Source: Spirosoma oryzicola (GTDB taxonomy: Bacteria > Bacteroidota > Bacteroidia > Cytophagales > Spirosomataceae). Taken from it: a stretch of 64,000 bases of DNA. Every line of letters begins with the position of its first letter. Position 1 is the stretch's first letter. A program made the translations under genes and the position numbers. Location of the stretch: the NCBI RefSeq assembly GCF_021233055.1, contig NZ_CP089538.1, positions 3,054,501 to 3,118,500 on the forward strand, read 5' to 3'. Of the stretch, positions 32,835 through 41,615 are shown piece after piece. The notes under the pieces are model-generated. The model was given only the letters and a program-made list of their open reading frames with translations, searched no databases and had not been told where the DNA came from.

Positions 32835-34607
32835 TTATCGGATTGTCATCTCGAAAGGCATCCGCATCTGAACACCTTCCATTGTCTTTAGTTTTTTCAG
32901 GTACTTCACGTAAGGAGCCAGTTCGCCGAGTTGAGCCTGGATCTTGGTTTCTTCATCACCACCAAACGAACTCATCAACTGCTCGAAGAATGGTTTCTTG
33001 CGGGGTTGGTATTTAAGCCGGTAGTCTCCCTCTTTCAGCTTAGCCGATTGAGCCGCCAGCTTAATGGCGTCATCCAAACCACCCAACTGATCAACCAGTC
33101 CGATGGCTTTCCCTTGTGTGCCCGTCCAGACGCGCCCACCCGCAATAGCCCGGAGACTGTCAACGGGCAGTTTACGTCCGGCAGCCGCTTTGCTCGTAAA
33201 GTCGTTGTAAATACGCTCTGTCGCCCGTTGTAGCGTCTGCTTCTGGAACGGAGTCATTTCGTGCGTCACAGCCGGAAAATCGGCGTTTTCGTTTGATTTA
33301 ACCCGGTCGTAGGTAACGCCCAGCTTGTCTTTAAAGAACGTTTCGGTGTTGAACAGCAGCGAGAATACGCCAATCGAGCCCGTGATGGTGTTAGGCTGCG
33401 CCACAATCTTGTCGCATCCCATGAGCATGTAATAGCCTCCCGAGGCCGCGTAGTCTGACATAGAGCCGATTACGGGTTTTGCTTTGCGGGCCAACTGCAC
33501 TTCACGGTACATAACATCCGACGCCAGTGCACTGCCACCTCCCGAGTTCACGCGTAGCACGATTGCCTTTACTTTATCGTCCATGCGCGCTTTCCGGATC
33601 TCTTCTACGATGGTTTCGGAACCGATGCTGTTTTCTTCGCCTTTACCCGTGTGAATATCGCCAGAGGCCACGATAACAGCGATGCGGTTGCTGCCTGACC
33701 CCTCGGATTTTGAATCTGTCGATTCGGAGCTTTGGTACTTGCCCAGCGACACGTAATTGATTTTCTTTTTCTCTTCGACGCCCAGTTGCTTCCGGATTAC
33801 GCTTTCCAGTTCGTCCTGATACCCAACATTCGTTACAAGTTTTGTGCGGAGTGCATCGGCTGGTTTCTGGATGGTAAGCTTATCGGCATAGCGTTTCAGC
33901 GAGTCTACTCGTAGCCCCCGGCTTTGTGCCACCCGAACGAGCATATGGTCGTTGATCGAATTAATGAAGGAAGTCACCTGACGCTTGTTGGGCTCACTCA
34001 TGTCCTCACGGATGAAGGGCTCAACGGCGCTTTTAAACTCGCCGACCCGGAAAATTTCGGGTTTGATACCCAGCTTGTCGAGCGTTCCTTTGTAAAAAGA
34101 CAGTTCAGCGTCCAGACCGTTCCATTCCAGATCACCAGCGGGATTCAGGTAAATTTTATCGGCAATCGAAGCGATGTAATAGCCTTTTTCGTTCATCGTT
34201 TCGGCATAGGCGTACACGAATTTTTTCGATTGCTTAAAGTCGATCAGTGCATTGCGAACCTCTTCGACAGAAGCCCAGCCAGCGCTCGGACTTTCGGTGT
34301 GAAGATAGATTCCTTTAATGTTATCGTCTTCTTTCGCTTCTTTAAGCGCCTTTTTTAGTTCAATCAGACCTATGGCATCACCAGACGTGCTGATTGGTCC
34401 AAACCCGTTGAACGGATTTTCGGAACTGCGCTCTTCAATGGGTTTATCTAAATCGATCTTCAACACCGAATTTTCCTTCACCTCGGCTTTCTGATCTGAT
34501 GAGGACGACAAAGCCGCGCTCAATCCGATCAGCAGCAAAAAGCCGATGAAGGAAAACAAGAGTAAGCCAACAATTGTGGCTAAAACATATTTAAGAAACT
34601 GTCGCAT
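32835..34607 (-). CDS. sppA: Signal peptide peptidase SppA, 67K type
   Basis: A 590-residue membrane protease that digests cleaved signal peptides. One N-terminal transmembrane helix (VLATIVGLLLFSFIGFLLLIG) anchors two ClpP-like domains. The catalytic dyad can be placed: Lys192 in GEFKSAVEPFIRED and Ser389 in DYAASGGYYM, with TGSIGVFSLL after it. The tandem-domain form is the long SppA, not the short SohB. An ATG start with a TAAATTTG-like box (34648-34655, reverse strand) upstream is plausible. Ends in a clear terminator. Confidence 0.93.
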   Translation of the reverse strand: MRQFLKYVLATIVGLLLFSFIGFLLLIGLSAALSSSSDQKAEVKENSVLKIDLDKPIEERSSENPFNGFGPISTSGDAIGLIELKKALKEAKEDDNIKGIYLHTESPSAGWASVEEVRNALIDFKQSKKFVYAYAETMNEKGYYIASIADKIYLNPAGDLEWNGLDAELSFYKGTLDKLGIKPEIFRVGEFKSAVEPFIREDMSEPNKRQVTSFINSINDHMLVRVAQSRGLRVDSLKRYADKLTIQKPADALRTKLVTNVGYQDELESVIRKQLGVEEKKKINYVSLGKYQSSESTDSKSEGSGSNRIAVIVASGDIHTGKGEENSIGSETIVEEIRKARMDDKVKAIVLRVNSGGGSALASDVMYREVQLARKAKPVIGSMSDYAASGGYYMLMGCDKIVAQPNTITGSIGVFSLLFNTETFFKDKLGVTYDRVKSNENADFPAVTHEMTPFQKQTLQRATERIYNDFTSKAAAGRKLPVDSLRAIAGGRVWTGTQGKAIGLVDQLGGLDDAIKLAAQSAKLKEGDYRLKYQPRKKPFFEQLMSSFGGDEETKIQAQLGELAPYVKYLKKLKTMEGVQMRMPFEMTIR

Positions 34608-34751
34608 GAATCAATGTTTATAAGCTAGGTTAATATGCATAGTAAACAAATTTACACGGCATAGTTGCCGTTTTTTTAGAAAAATGTTGAATGCGCAAAT
34701 GGACGGATAAGTGGTTTCCTGAATCAACGGGGCACGCCGTCCGCTTTTTTG
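34608..34751. other. Short intergenic stretch upstream of sppA
   Basis: Between sppA and the ppa terminator. It contains ACGGCA-TAGT-TGCCGT (34656-34671), a 6-bp inverted repeat just behind a reverse-strand TAAATTTG box at 34648-34655. Possible promoter and operator of sppA. The 62-residue reverse frame over this region looks spurious. Confidence 0.35.
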
Positions 34752-34807
34752 GAAAAGAAAATGGGTAGCTGAAAAAGCCAGCCATTGCCGCTTTTCCAAC
34801 TACCCAT
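34752..34807 (-). terminator. Terminator of ppa
   Basis: Stem of 18 positions with two mismatches (arms 34790-34807 and 34761-34778, loop 11), followed on the reverse strand by TTTTCTTTTCC. It lies 24 bases after the ppa stop. Confidence 0.75.
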
Positions 34808-34831
34808 CTGTTTGTGTACTTCTTTGTCTGA

Positions 34832-35479
34832 CTAAGCGGGCATATTCGCGTAATCTTCCATAGACGTACGGATTACGTCAAGGGCTTCCTCGCGACCGTA
34901 TACGCTGGCCAATTCCATAACAGCCGGCTCATCGGGCAACGTTTTGTACGTTAAGAAATAGTGTTGCAGGCGCTTCACTACGGCGATTGGCAATTCACTC
35001 AGATCATTGTACTGACCGTACATGGAGTCGCCTTTCAGAACGGCAATAATTTTGTCATCCGCTTCGCCTTTATCGATCAGCCGGAAACCACCGATGGGAA
35101 TAGCTTGCAGCAAGATGTCACCGTGGGTGATCTCGCGCTCCGTCAGTACGCAGATGTCCAGTGGGTCACCGTCACCTAACTCGATGGTACGCCCTGACCG
35201 TTCAGAAGCTAACTGAGCAATTCCGTCACCGCAGTACGTGCGGGGAACAAATCCGTAAAGTGCTGGAATAATATTCGAGTATTGTTGGGGCCGATCAATT
35301 TTTAAATAACCCGTCTCTTTGTCGATTTCATACTTAACCGTATCAGTCGGGACAATTTCAATAAATGCGGTTATAATTTCAGGAGCTTTATCACCTGGCG
35401 AGATACCATGCCAGGGGTGAGCTTTAGAAGGAGTTTTTGCCATAGGATCGAGTTGTGTCGGCTCAAGAAATGCTTGCAT
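34832..35479 (-). CDS. ppa: Inorganic pyrophosphatase (family I)
   Basis: A 215-residue cytosolic enzyme that hydrolyses pyrophosphate and drives biosynthesis forward. The active-site signature is DGDPLDICVLTE, with YELDKETGYLKIDRP-like (KYEIDKETGYLKIDR), GFVPRTYC, KGEADDKIIAVLKGD and LQHYFLTYK segments in the proper order. An in-frame ATG at 35443 (MAKTPSKAHPWHG) is close to how many family members begin; I give the longer form because an A-rich leader precedes it. The gene is preceded by a candidate promoter 200 bases upstream, so the leader would be long. Confidence 0.93.
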   Translation of the reverse strand: MQAFLEPTQLDPMAKTPSKAHPWHGISPGDKAPEIITAFIEIVPTDTVKYEIDKETGYLKIDRPQQYSNIIPALYGFVPRTYCGDGIAQLASERSGRTIELGDGDPLDICVLTEREITHGDILLQAIPIGGFRLIDKGEADDKIIAVLKGDSMYGQYNDLSELPIAVVKRLQHYFLTYKTLPDEPAVMELASVYGREEALDVIRTSMEDYANMPA

Positions 35480-35679
35480 ACTATTTTAAATAAAAAACTG
35501 GAATAATCAATGTTTGTTAACGCCCCGAAATAAACATTCCGTCCAATTTCGTCAGTCAAATACATCTGGGCCTGACAAAAGAATCGGACGGAATAATCAG
35601 CATCAGCCAAAAATACAAAAGGAATGTTATACCCTAAATTTTTCCTTTTAAACGGATACACTATACGTATTTACTCTTC

Positions 35680-35708
35680 CAAAGTTACTATTATTCGATA
35701 ATAATCAA
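35680..35708 (-). promoter_or_regulatory. Candidate promoter upstream of ppa
   Basis: On the reverse strand TTG (35706-35708), 18 bases, then TAACTTTG (35680-35687): a good fit to the Bacteroidota TTTG-N19-TAnnTTTG pattern. It lies about 200 bases before the ppa start, which is far; it might instead drive an unseen leader. Confidence 0.4.
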
Positions 35709-35733
35709 CCAATAGTAAACAACAAAACTATTT

Positions 35734-36726
35734 TTAAACCGATACTCGATCCGTAAACCCGATCCGCTCGGCTACCTGGTGCTCGCCCGTACGGTTCAGC
35801 GATTGCCGCACAAGCATTTCGCCGAGAAAACCGGCCAGGAATAACTGGACACCGAGAATGATAGCGACCAACCCGAAGTAAAACAGGGGATTATCGGTCG
35901 CGTTTCGAAATTTAGCGCCCTGCGCAATGTTGATCAGCTTTTCGACGATCAGCCACACGGCCAGCACCGTTCCCACAAAAAATGAGAGGGTGCCGAATGT
36001 ACCGAAGAAGTGCATGGGTCGTTTGCTGAACCGATGAACGAACGCAATGACCAGCACATCCAGAAAGCCATTGACGAAACGCTCGAGGCCAAACTTGGTC
36101 GAACCGTATTTCCGGGCGCGGTGCTGCACAACCTTCTCCCCGATCCGGCTGAACCCGTTCCAGTTAGCGACAATCGGCAAGTTGCGGTGCATATCGCCGT
36201 ACAACGTTGGCGCAATTGATTTGACTACTTTCTGTTTGTACGCCTTCAGGCCGCAATTGAAATCATGCAGTTGTACGCCCGAAATCCAGCGCGAAACGGA
36301 ATTAAATAGCTTTGTCGGTAACGTTTTGGTGATCGGATCGTAGCGTTTCTGTTTCCAGCCCGAAACCAGATCGTATTTATCCGCCACGATCATTCGGTAC
36401 AGTTCCGGGATCTCGTCGGGACTGTCCTGCAAGTCGGCGTCCATTGTAATCACAACTTGCCCGCGTGCGGCCTGAAAGCCGGTTTGCAAAGCCGCCGTCT
36501 TGCCGTAGTTCCGGTTAAAGCGAATTCCCCGAACGTTCGGATTGACACCCGCCAGCCGTTCAACGACCGTCCAGGAGTCGTCCGTGCTGCCGTCGTCAAC
36601 GAACAGGATTTCGTAGGTATACTGTTGTTCCGTTACGACCCGCACAATCCAGTCGTGCAATTCGGGCAACGACTCATCTTCGTTGAAAAGCGGAATCAGA
36701 ACGGTTAATTGAAGCAATTCAGTCAT
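35734..36726 (-). CDS. Glycosyltransferase family 2, membrane-bound (DPM1/GtrB-like)
   Basis: A 330-residue GT-A enzyme with two C-terminal membrane helices (LSFFVGTVLAVWLIVEKL and NPLFYFGLVAIILGVQLFLAGF). The nucleotide-sugar and metal site is intact: VLIPLFNEDESLPELHDW, EILFVDDGSTDDSW, VITMDADLQDSPDEIPEL, and the acceptor loop GLKAYKQKVVKS. This layout is that of undecaprenyl- or dolichyl-phosphate sugar transferases such as GtrB, which load a sugar on a lipid carrier for periplasmic use. Sugar unknown. A YfhO-type protein elsewhere in the window could use such a donor (inference). Confidence 0.9.
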   Translation of the reverse strand: MTELLQLTVLIPLFNEDESLPELHDWIVRVVTEQQYTYEILFVDDGSTDDSWTVVERLAGVNPNVRGIRFNRNYGKTAALQTGFQAARGQVVITMDADLQDSPDEIPELYRMIVADKYDLVSGWKQKRYDPITKTLPTKLFNSVSRWISGVQLHDFNCGLKAYKQKVVKSIAPTLYGDMHRNLPIVANWNGFSRIGEKVVQHRARKYGSTKFGLERFVNGFLDVLVIAFVHRFSKRPMHFFGTFGTLSFFVGTVLAVWLIVEKLINIAQGAKFRNATDNPLFYFGLVAIILGVQLFLAGFLGEMLVRQSLNRTGEHQVAERIGFTDRVSV

Positions 36727-36808
36727 TTAATTCGAACCGTTTGTTCTTTCTTCGTGAACATAATTTTGCCGCAAAATGCTCAAACTGCCACGAAGTTCAC
36801 AAAGGTAT

Positions 36809-37534
36809 TCAGAATATCAGGTAAAAATCACGCAACAGTGCCCGGAATGCGCTTGTATAAGTCCGTCCATCCACCTCATAAATGTCCAGCGTTTCTTCCA
36901 CACACGTACCCGTTTTGAACGAATACCCGGTTACGAACCGGAACGCTGGCTTACGCGTGTGATGGCTCAGAATTAACCGTCTGACAGGCTGTAATCCTGC
37001 TTTCTGCGCTAAATCGGCCAATCGCCCACTTTCGTAAGGCGGCAGTAAAACCCACAACTGCCCTTCTGGGCGTATCAACTGCCGAACCGCTTGGACCAAT
37101 TCTTCAAACGGTAAGTCGTCGGTATGCAGCGCCCGGTTTACGGCGGCATCGGGTGAGCGCAGATGGTTAGTATAAAAAGGAGGATTGGTTAAGATGCGGT
37201 CGTATTGCCCATCGCCAACGCTAAAATCCTGGATGCGTTCCCGAAATAGACTGATTCGTTGGGCAAAGGGACTGGCAGCCACGTTCTCCTGCGCCTGTCC
37301 GAAAGCGGCCTCGTCCATTTCTACCGCATCGACCAGAGCCGTAGCATTTCGTTGCGCAGCCATGAGCGCCAGCAAGCCCGTCCCGGTACCAATGTCGAGA
37401 ATACGATTCACCGGTTCGGAACCCGCCGGTTCGGAACCCGTTACGTCGGCATACGCACCCAGCACGCACGCATCAGTGCAGACTTTCATGGCCGTACGAT
37501 CCTGCTGAATAGTGAACTGCTTGAACGAAAACAC
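36809..37534 (-). CDS. tRNA1(Val) (adenine(37)-N6)-methyltransferase
   Basis: A 241-residue Rossmann methyltransferase of the TrmN6/YfiC type. The N-terminus FKQFTIQQDRTAMKVCTDACVLGA is characteristic, motif I is RILDIGTGTGLLALM, and the catalytic N6-adenine motif NPPFYTN is intact. It methylates A37 of tRNA-Val. A tandem duplication of 15 bases lies at 37411-37440 just before motif I, coding GSEPAGSEPV; each unit is partly palindromic. Reads toward the glycosyltransferase gene, which follows 82 bases later. Confidence 0.9.
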   Translation of the reverse strand: MFSFKQFTIQQDRTAMKVCTDACVLGAYADVTGSEPAGSEPVNRILDIGTGTGLLALMAAQRNATALVDAVEMDEAAFGQAQENVAASPFAQRISLFRERIQDFSVGDGQYDRILTNPPFYTNHLRSPDAAVNRALHTDDLPFEELVQAVRQLIRPEGQLWVLLPPYESGRLADLAQKAGLQPVRRLILSHHTRKPAFRFVTGYSFKTGTCVEETLDIYEVDGRTYTSAFRALLRDFYLIF

Positions 37535-37637
37535 GATCTGAACCGGGATTTTTTTGATTGATACGATTTACGGGAGCTTCCGCTTTGGCAGCAATTCTCA
37601 GTGGCGTTTCGTCTGGTTGTAGACCGTCTGGTTTACG

Positions 37638-38276
37638 TTATTTCCGGCCAAAATCGGCGGGGTTTTCGCCCCATACGGTTGTTTCCCACTTCAGAATTGG
37701 GTTGGCGTACCGATGCGTTTTAAGCCAAGTTTCGGCCCGGTCAAGCAAATCGAACAGTTCTTCGTTCCGAGACGTTTCTTCAAGCTTGGTATTGGCTTTC
37801 TTGTTTTTTACCCAACTAATAGCCGTTCGGGAGTCCGAATAAATTGGGATATTACTGCCTTTCTGATGCAGCAGCGCGAGCGCGTGAACGATTGCTAAAA
37901 ACTCACCGATGTTGTTGGTTCCATCGGCATACGGTCCTTTCAGAAACAGCTTTTGCTTGGTAGCCAGGTAGATTCCCTGGTACTCCATATCGCCGGTCGC
38001 CGTGTTCCAGGCGGCATCGACAACCAGACTGTCCTCAATGGGCGAGCCAACCAAACCCGGTATCTTCGCACTGGTAGTTTCCGGCTTTTTTCCCTGACCG
38101 ATGTGCTGGTGGGGTTTATCCTTATAGGCTTTCAGCGCAGCGGGTTTGCTGTCAAACGATTTGTAGAGCGCACCGTCGAAACCCGCCGTTTGTTTCTGAC
38201 AGGCGTCCCACGAATCGTAAACACCCGTTTCGCGCCCACGCCAGACCACATAAAATTTTGGCTTTTTCTGAGCCAT
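37638..38276 (-). CDS. rnhA: Viroplasmin-domain ribonuclease H1
   Basis: A 212-residue cytosolic nuclease that cleaves RNA in RNA-DNA hybrids. Residues 5-50 are a viroplasmin/caulimovirus hybrid-binding domain (KFYVVWRGRETGVYDSWDAC), then a linker, then the RNase H fold with acidic residues Asp87 (VVDAAWN), Glu125 (NNIGEFLAI), Asp148 (YSDSRTAI) and Asp208 at the very C-terminus (NPADFGRK). The start at 38276 is supported by a -7 box just upstream; the ATG at 38309 would precede that box. This domain pair is the eukaryote-like RNase H1 layout. Confidence 0.93.
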   Translation of the reverse strand: MAQKKPKFYVVWRGRETGVYDSWDACQKQTAGFDGALYKSFDSKPAALKAYKDKPHQHIGQGKKPETTSAKIPGLVGSPIEDSLVVDAAWNTATGDMEYQGIYLATKQKLFLKGPYADGTNNIGEFLAIVHALALLHQKGSNIPIYSDSRTAISWVKNKKANTKLEETSRNEELFDLLDRAETWLKTHRYANPILKWETTVWGENPADFGRK

Positions 38277-38294
38277 AACGACTAATCTTTTCCG

Positions 38295-38302
38295 CAAAAG
38301 TA
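38295..38302 (-). promoter_or_regulatory. Candidate -7 box for rnhA
   Basis: Reverse-strand TACTTTTG, exact TAnnTTTG match, 19 bases upstream of the ATG at 38276; it favours that start. Confidence 0.4.
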
Positions 38303-38394
38303 GCGACAATCCGGTTTATTGCCTTCGCCGGTCGTCGGGAATCCGCTGGGCTAGTTGGCTAAAGTGGCTTTAGACAAGGGTTTAGCTTTTACGT

Positions 38395-38430
38395 AAAAAA
38401 GGTTTAATCCCGCAGGACCAAACCTTTTTT
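38395..38430. terminator. Bidirectional-looking terminator after the metallo-hydrolase gene
   Basis: AAAAAAGGTTT (38395-38405) pairs with AAACCTTTTTT (38420-38430), loop 14, with T-runs on both strands built into the stem. It ends the metallo-hydrolase gene (-) upstream of rnhA. Confidence 0.75.
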
Positions 38431-38454
38431 ACATGGATTATCTATTCACCTCTT

Positions 38455-39417
38455 CTACTCGTCGTTATCAGGCCAGAACAGATACAAAGCCAGACCGACG
38501 ACGGCACTTATACCGATTACCCGCGCTACGTGAAACGAAACGGGCGTAGGCATATCGACAATACCATGCTCATCGGTGACGGCGGGTTGTTTGACGTAAC
38601 GCCCTTTCGACGGAATGGACATCTCGTCAAAGTTGTGCGCGAGTTTGTTCAGCCCTAATTCGAGATCAAGACCCCGCACGGATACGCCATGTCCCGTTCC
38701 GGCAGCTGATGGATTGAGGTTGTTTAATTTTTTTACTGAATTCTGAGCAGCTTCCCAGTCGTAGGTGAAATAAGCGGGTGGGCCGTGAAACTCTTCCCGC
38801 TGGGTAGCTACGGCAATGCCTGAGTTCTGATTGGTTGTGACAAAAGCATCACCAGCGATGAGCGTACGGTCCTTGTCCCGGAAAAAAGAAACGTGCCCCG
38901 GTGCATGACCCGGTGTATGGATTGCCCGCCAGTCCGGCAATTCAGGAATGATGCCATTTTCGGGAAAGGGCTTAATCTTATCCCCGAAATCCATTGGCCC
39001 GATTGGGAACACCCACGACATATAGGACATTGCTCCCCCGCCGATAGCCGGATCGGGTGGTGGATAGCTCGATTTACCTTGCAGGTAAGGCAGTTCCAGC
39101 ATGTGCGCGTAGACCGGCACGTCCCACTCTTTCAGCAACGATTTTAGCGATCCCGTATGATCTGAATGGCCGTGGGTCAGTATAATCGCATTGGGTTTTG
39201 TTCCAGCGCCGAAGAGTTGTTCCGCTTTCTTTTTGATCTGGCCCGTGTAACCGGGAAGTCCCGCATCGACCAGCACCCAGGGATTGCCTTCTCCTGGCTC
39301 ACCAATAAAAAAGACGTTGACGAATAATGTCTTGAGCCCTGCGACGTCGTGCGTAACGTCATAAGGTGACTTTGTACCAGCATCAACTGGCGCATCGAAT
39401 TCAGTTTGGCTTTCCAT
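38455..39417 (-). CDS. MBL fold metallo-hydrolase with C-terminal membrane anchor
   Basis: A 320-residue metallo-beta-lactamase-fold protein. The metal ligands are in ILTHGHSDHTGSL, HTPGHAPGHVSFF, and the late His of GTGHGVSV; LIAGDAFVTT supplies the bridging Asp. A single hydrophobic helix near the end (VIGISAVVGLALYLFW) suggests a C-terminal membrane anchor, uncommon in this fold. No signal peptide. Substrate unknown; thioesterase-, lactonase- or glyoxalase II-like activities are possible. It follows pepT with an inverted repeat between. Confidence 0.87.
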   Translation of the reverse strand: MESQTEFDAPVDAGTKSPYDVTHDVAGLKTLFVNVFFIGEPGEGNPWVLVDAGLPGYTGQIKKKAEQLFGAGTKPNAIILTHGHSDHTGSLKSLLKEWDVPVYAHMLELPYLQGKSSYPPPDPAIGGGAMSYMSWVFPIGPMDFGDKIKPFPENGIIPELPDWRAIHTPGHAPGHVSFFRDKDRTLIAGDAFVTTNQNSGIAVATQREEFHGPPAYFTYDWEAAQNSVKKLNNLNPSAAGTGHGVSVRGLDLELGLNKLAHNFDEMSIPSKGRYVKQPAVTDEHGIVDMPTPVSFHVARVIGISAVVGLALYLFWPDNDE

Positions 39418-39422
39418 ATACG

Positions 39423-39484
39423 TTGCGTTTGTTCCGGTAAAATAACCTACTCCTTTTGTAGATTGTTTACGGGAACAAACGCAA
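39423..39484. terminator. 19-bp inverted repeat between pepT and the metallo-hydrolase
   Basis: Arms 39423-39441 and 39466-39484 match at 18 of 19 positions (core GCGTTTGTTCC), loop 24. It begins nine bases after the pepT stop and runs into the next start, so it may terminate pepT or regulate the next gene. Confidence 0.65.
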
Positions 39485-39492
39485 TGGACTTA

Positions 39493-40755
39493 CTAGCTAC
39501 GCTCTTCCCAAACCTGAACCAGATTAACAATCACCTCAACGGCTTTGTGCATATCCTGCACCGACACCCACTCCAGCCGGGAGTGGAATGCGTGTTCACC
39601 AGCGAATATATTGGGGCAGGGCAAGCCCATGAAGGACAACCGCGAGCCGTCGGTCCCCCCCCGGATACTCCGCCGTTCAGCCGATAAGCCGGCCCGACGG
39701 ATGGCTTCGAGCGCGTTCTCAACCACATCGGGATGCTGATCCAGTACTTTTTTCATGTTGCGGTACTGTTCTTTTACGAGCAGTTGCGCCGACGAGCCTG
39801 GATAGCTTTTCAGCACATCGTTTAGTTTGTTTTGCAGGTACGTTTCTTTCTCCTGCAAGCCCACTTCGGTAAAATCGCGAATGATGAATTCCAGCACGGC
39901 CTGATCCTGATTACCTTCAAAACGCGTCGGATGCACAAAGCCTTCCTTATCCTCGGTTGTTTCGGGGGACAGGTGCTCTTTGGGCAGCGAAGCCAGCAGA
40001 TCAGCGGCAATTTTTAGGGCGTTTTCGAGCTTGCCCTTCGCAAAACCGGGGTGCGTACTAACGCCCTGAACGGTGATGGTGACGGCATCCGCCGAGAACG
40101 TTTCGTCTTCAAGTGTCCCCAGGGCTTCGCCGTCGATGGTATAGCCGAAATTGGCGTCCAGCTTTTGCATATCGACTTTCTCGGTACCCCGACCGACTTC
40201 TTCGTCCGGCGTAAACAGCAACCGAATTCGTCCGTGTTTTACGTCTGGGTGAGTCAGCAAAAAATGGGCAGCGTCCATGATTTCGGCGACACCCGCTTTG
40301 TTGTCTGCCCCGAGCAAGGTGGTTCCGCTGGCCGTAATGATATCGTTGCCAATCTGATGCTGTAAATCAGGATGCTCATGCACCCGAATCATCTGCGTAG
40401 CGTCATCGGGCAATACAATATCGGAACCGTTCCAGTGGGTATGAATAATCGGTTTCACGCCCGCGCCCGTTACATCGGGCGACGTATCGACGTGCGAGCA
40501 TAGGCAAAGGGTTGGTACGTTTGCTTTATCGGTCGTGGCGGGTATGGTGGCGTAAACGTATCCCCACGCATCGAGTTCTACGTCGGAAAGGCCCATGTCG
40601 TGCAACTCCTGCACGAGTACACGGCTGAGGTCTTTTTGTTTTTCGGTGCTGGGGTTCGTCGTTGACTGCGGATCAGACTGGGTATCGATCTGAACGTAGC
40701 GAAGAAAGCGATCAACAGCGGTGTAGGAATAATTGGCGAAGCGATTGGTTAGCAT
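39493..40755 (-). CDS. pepT: Peptidase T
   Basis: A 420-residue cytosolic M20 tripeptidase with two zinc ions. Metal and catalytic residues are visible in order: LCSHVDTSPD, LGADNKAGVAEI, FTPDEEVGRGT, GYTIDGE and EHAFHSRLEW. The central lid domain has VQGVSTHPGFAKGKLENAL, and RGGTDGSRLSFMGLPCPNIFAG is typical. It removes the N-terminal residue from tripeptides. It precedes the metallo-hydrolase gene in the same direction. Confidence 0.96.
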   Translation of the reverse strand: MLTNRFANYSYTAVDRFLRYVQIDTQSDPQSTTNPSTEKQKDLSRVLVQELHDMGLSDVELDAWGYVYATIPATTDKANVPTLCLCSHVDTSPDVTGAGVKPIIHTHWNGSDIVLPDDATQMIRVHEHPDLQHQIGNDIITASGTTLLGADNKAGVAEIMDAAHFLLTHPDVKHGRIRLLFTPDEEVGRGTEKVDMQKLDANFGYTIDGEALGTLEDETFSADAVTITVQGVSTHPGFAKGKLENALKIAADLLASLPKEHLSPETTEDKEGFVHPTRFEGNQDQAVLEFIIRDFTEVGLQEKETYLQNKLNDVLKSYPGSSAQLLVKEQYRNMKKVLDQHPDVVENALEAIRRAGLSAERRSIRGGTDGSRLSFMGLPCPNIFAGEHAFHSRLEWVSVQDMHKAVEVIVNLVQVWEERS

Positions 40756-40769
40756 ATGGTTGAGTAAAA

Positions 40770-40825
40770 AAGCCCGTTCCTACCACAACCGCGCTAGTAA
40801 GCTGATGGGTATTCAGAACGGGCTT
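40770..40825 (-). terminator. Terminator of the GDSL gene
   Basis: AAGCCCGTTC and its complement (arms 40816-40825 and 40770-40779) form a 10-bp stem with a 36-base loop, followed on the reverse strand by TTTTTTA. It lies between the GDSL stop and the pepT start. Confidence 0.7.
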
Positions 40826-40837
40826 ATGGAATACGAT

Positions 40838-41503
40838 TTATTTGAGCGTAGCCAGGACTTTCTGCATCTGTTCGGCTACAAACTGATTACCGGCGTCGTT
40901 GAGGTGAACGCGGTCGGTCGTCAGGATGCCTTTCTCTTTGTTGTCAGGGTTGTGCTTGAGGTTGTAGTCTAGGAATGCTTTGCGCAAATCGACCAGCGGC
41001 AGATTGTTCTTTTTAGCAATATCACGGATTAGCTGGCTGTACTGGTTCAGATCGCCATCCTGCTGGTTCGACATGTCCGTCTTTTCGCCGATAGCAGCGG
41101 GTGTACATAGCACAACGCGCGCATTGGCCGCCTGTAACTTCTTGACGACGGCTTCGTAAAACCGCACAAACTTGTCGGCATCGGTTCCGGTACCCGACGA
41201 AGCTTTGTGCCATACGTCGTTGACGCCAACCCACACCACGACAACATCGGGTTTCTTGGCCAGTACATCGTCATCCATCCGCAGGTATAGATCGTAAATC
41301 TTGTTACCACCAATACCTGCACCGATTAATTCATACTGATTGGCGGGCAGCAACGATTTCAGGCGATCAATGTAGCCGCCCGGATTAACCCCCGCCTGGG
41401 TAATCGAATCACCGAAAAACACAACACGGGTAGGGTTGGCGGTTGTCATAGCCAGCAAGGCGCCAACGCAAAAAAGGGCGATTACGCGAAAAAAAGTAGT
41501 CAT
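40838..41503 (-). CDS. SGNH/GDSL hydrolase family protein, exported
   Basis: About 221 residues. A signal peptide (TFFRVIALFCVGALLAMTTA) precedes an SGNH fold. Block I is VVFFGDSITQAG (catalytic Ser), block II GAGIGGNK, block III WVGVNDVW, and block V TTDRVHLNDAGN (catalytic Asp/His). It is a carbohydrate- or acyl-esterase of unknown substrate, in the periplasm. I start at 41503; the open frame to 41599 would put the start codon inside the REP-like palindrome and before any signal peptide. Confidence 0.88.
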   Translation of the reverse strand: MTTFFRVIALFCVGALLAMTTANPTRVVFFGDSITQAGVNPGGYIDRLKSLLPANQYELIGAGIGGNKIYDLYLRMDDDVLAKKPDVVVVWVGVNDVWHKASSGTGTDADKFVRFYEAVVKKLQAANARVVLCTPAAIGEKTDMSNQQDGDLNQYSQLIRDIAKKNNLPLVDLRKAFLDYNLKHNPDNKEKGILTTDRVHLNDAGNQFVAEQMQKVLATLK

Positions 41504-41546
41504 ACGAATAAACGAAATTGTAAATGGATTGATCGCTGTAGTTTTC

Positions 41547-41597
41547 TGTGGTGTCAGCGGGGCCGCCCATGCGGTTCGAAAACCCGACACCACGGTC
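41547..41597. repeat. REP-like palindrome copy 2
   Basis: Imperfect inverted repeat: GTGGTGTC at the left edge pairs with GACACCAC at the right edge, with CCCGACACCACGG and inner CCGCCCATGCGG. The inner part is degenerate. It lies between the gluconate permease stop (41616) and the GDSL start. The outer core is shared with 10646 and 44303. Confidence 0.7.
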
Positions 41598-41615
41598 AAA
41601 ACAGAAAAACACTAC

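Noticed and set aside
35371..35661. Reverse frame covering the ppa leader
   Set aside because: Overlaps ppa and would need a different frame; its translation is unlike a protein. The leader may simply be long.
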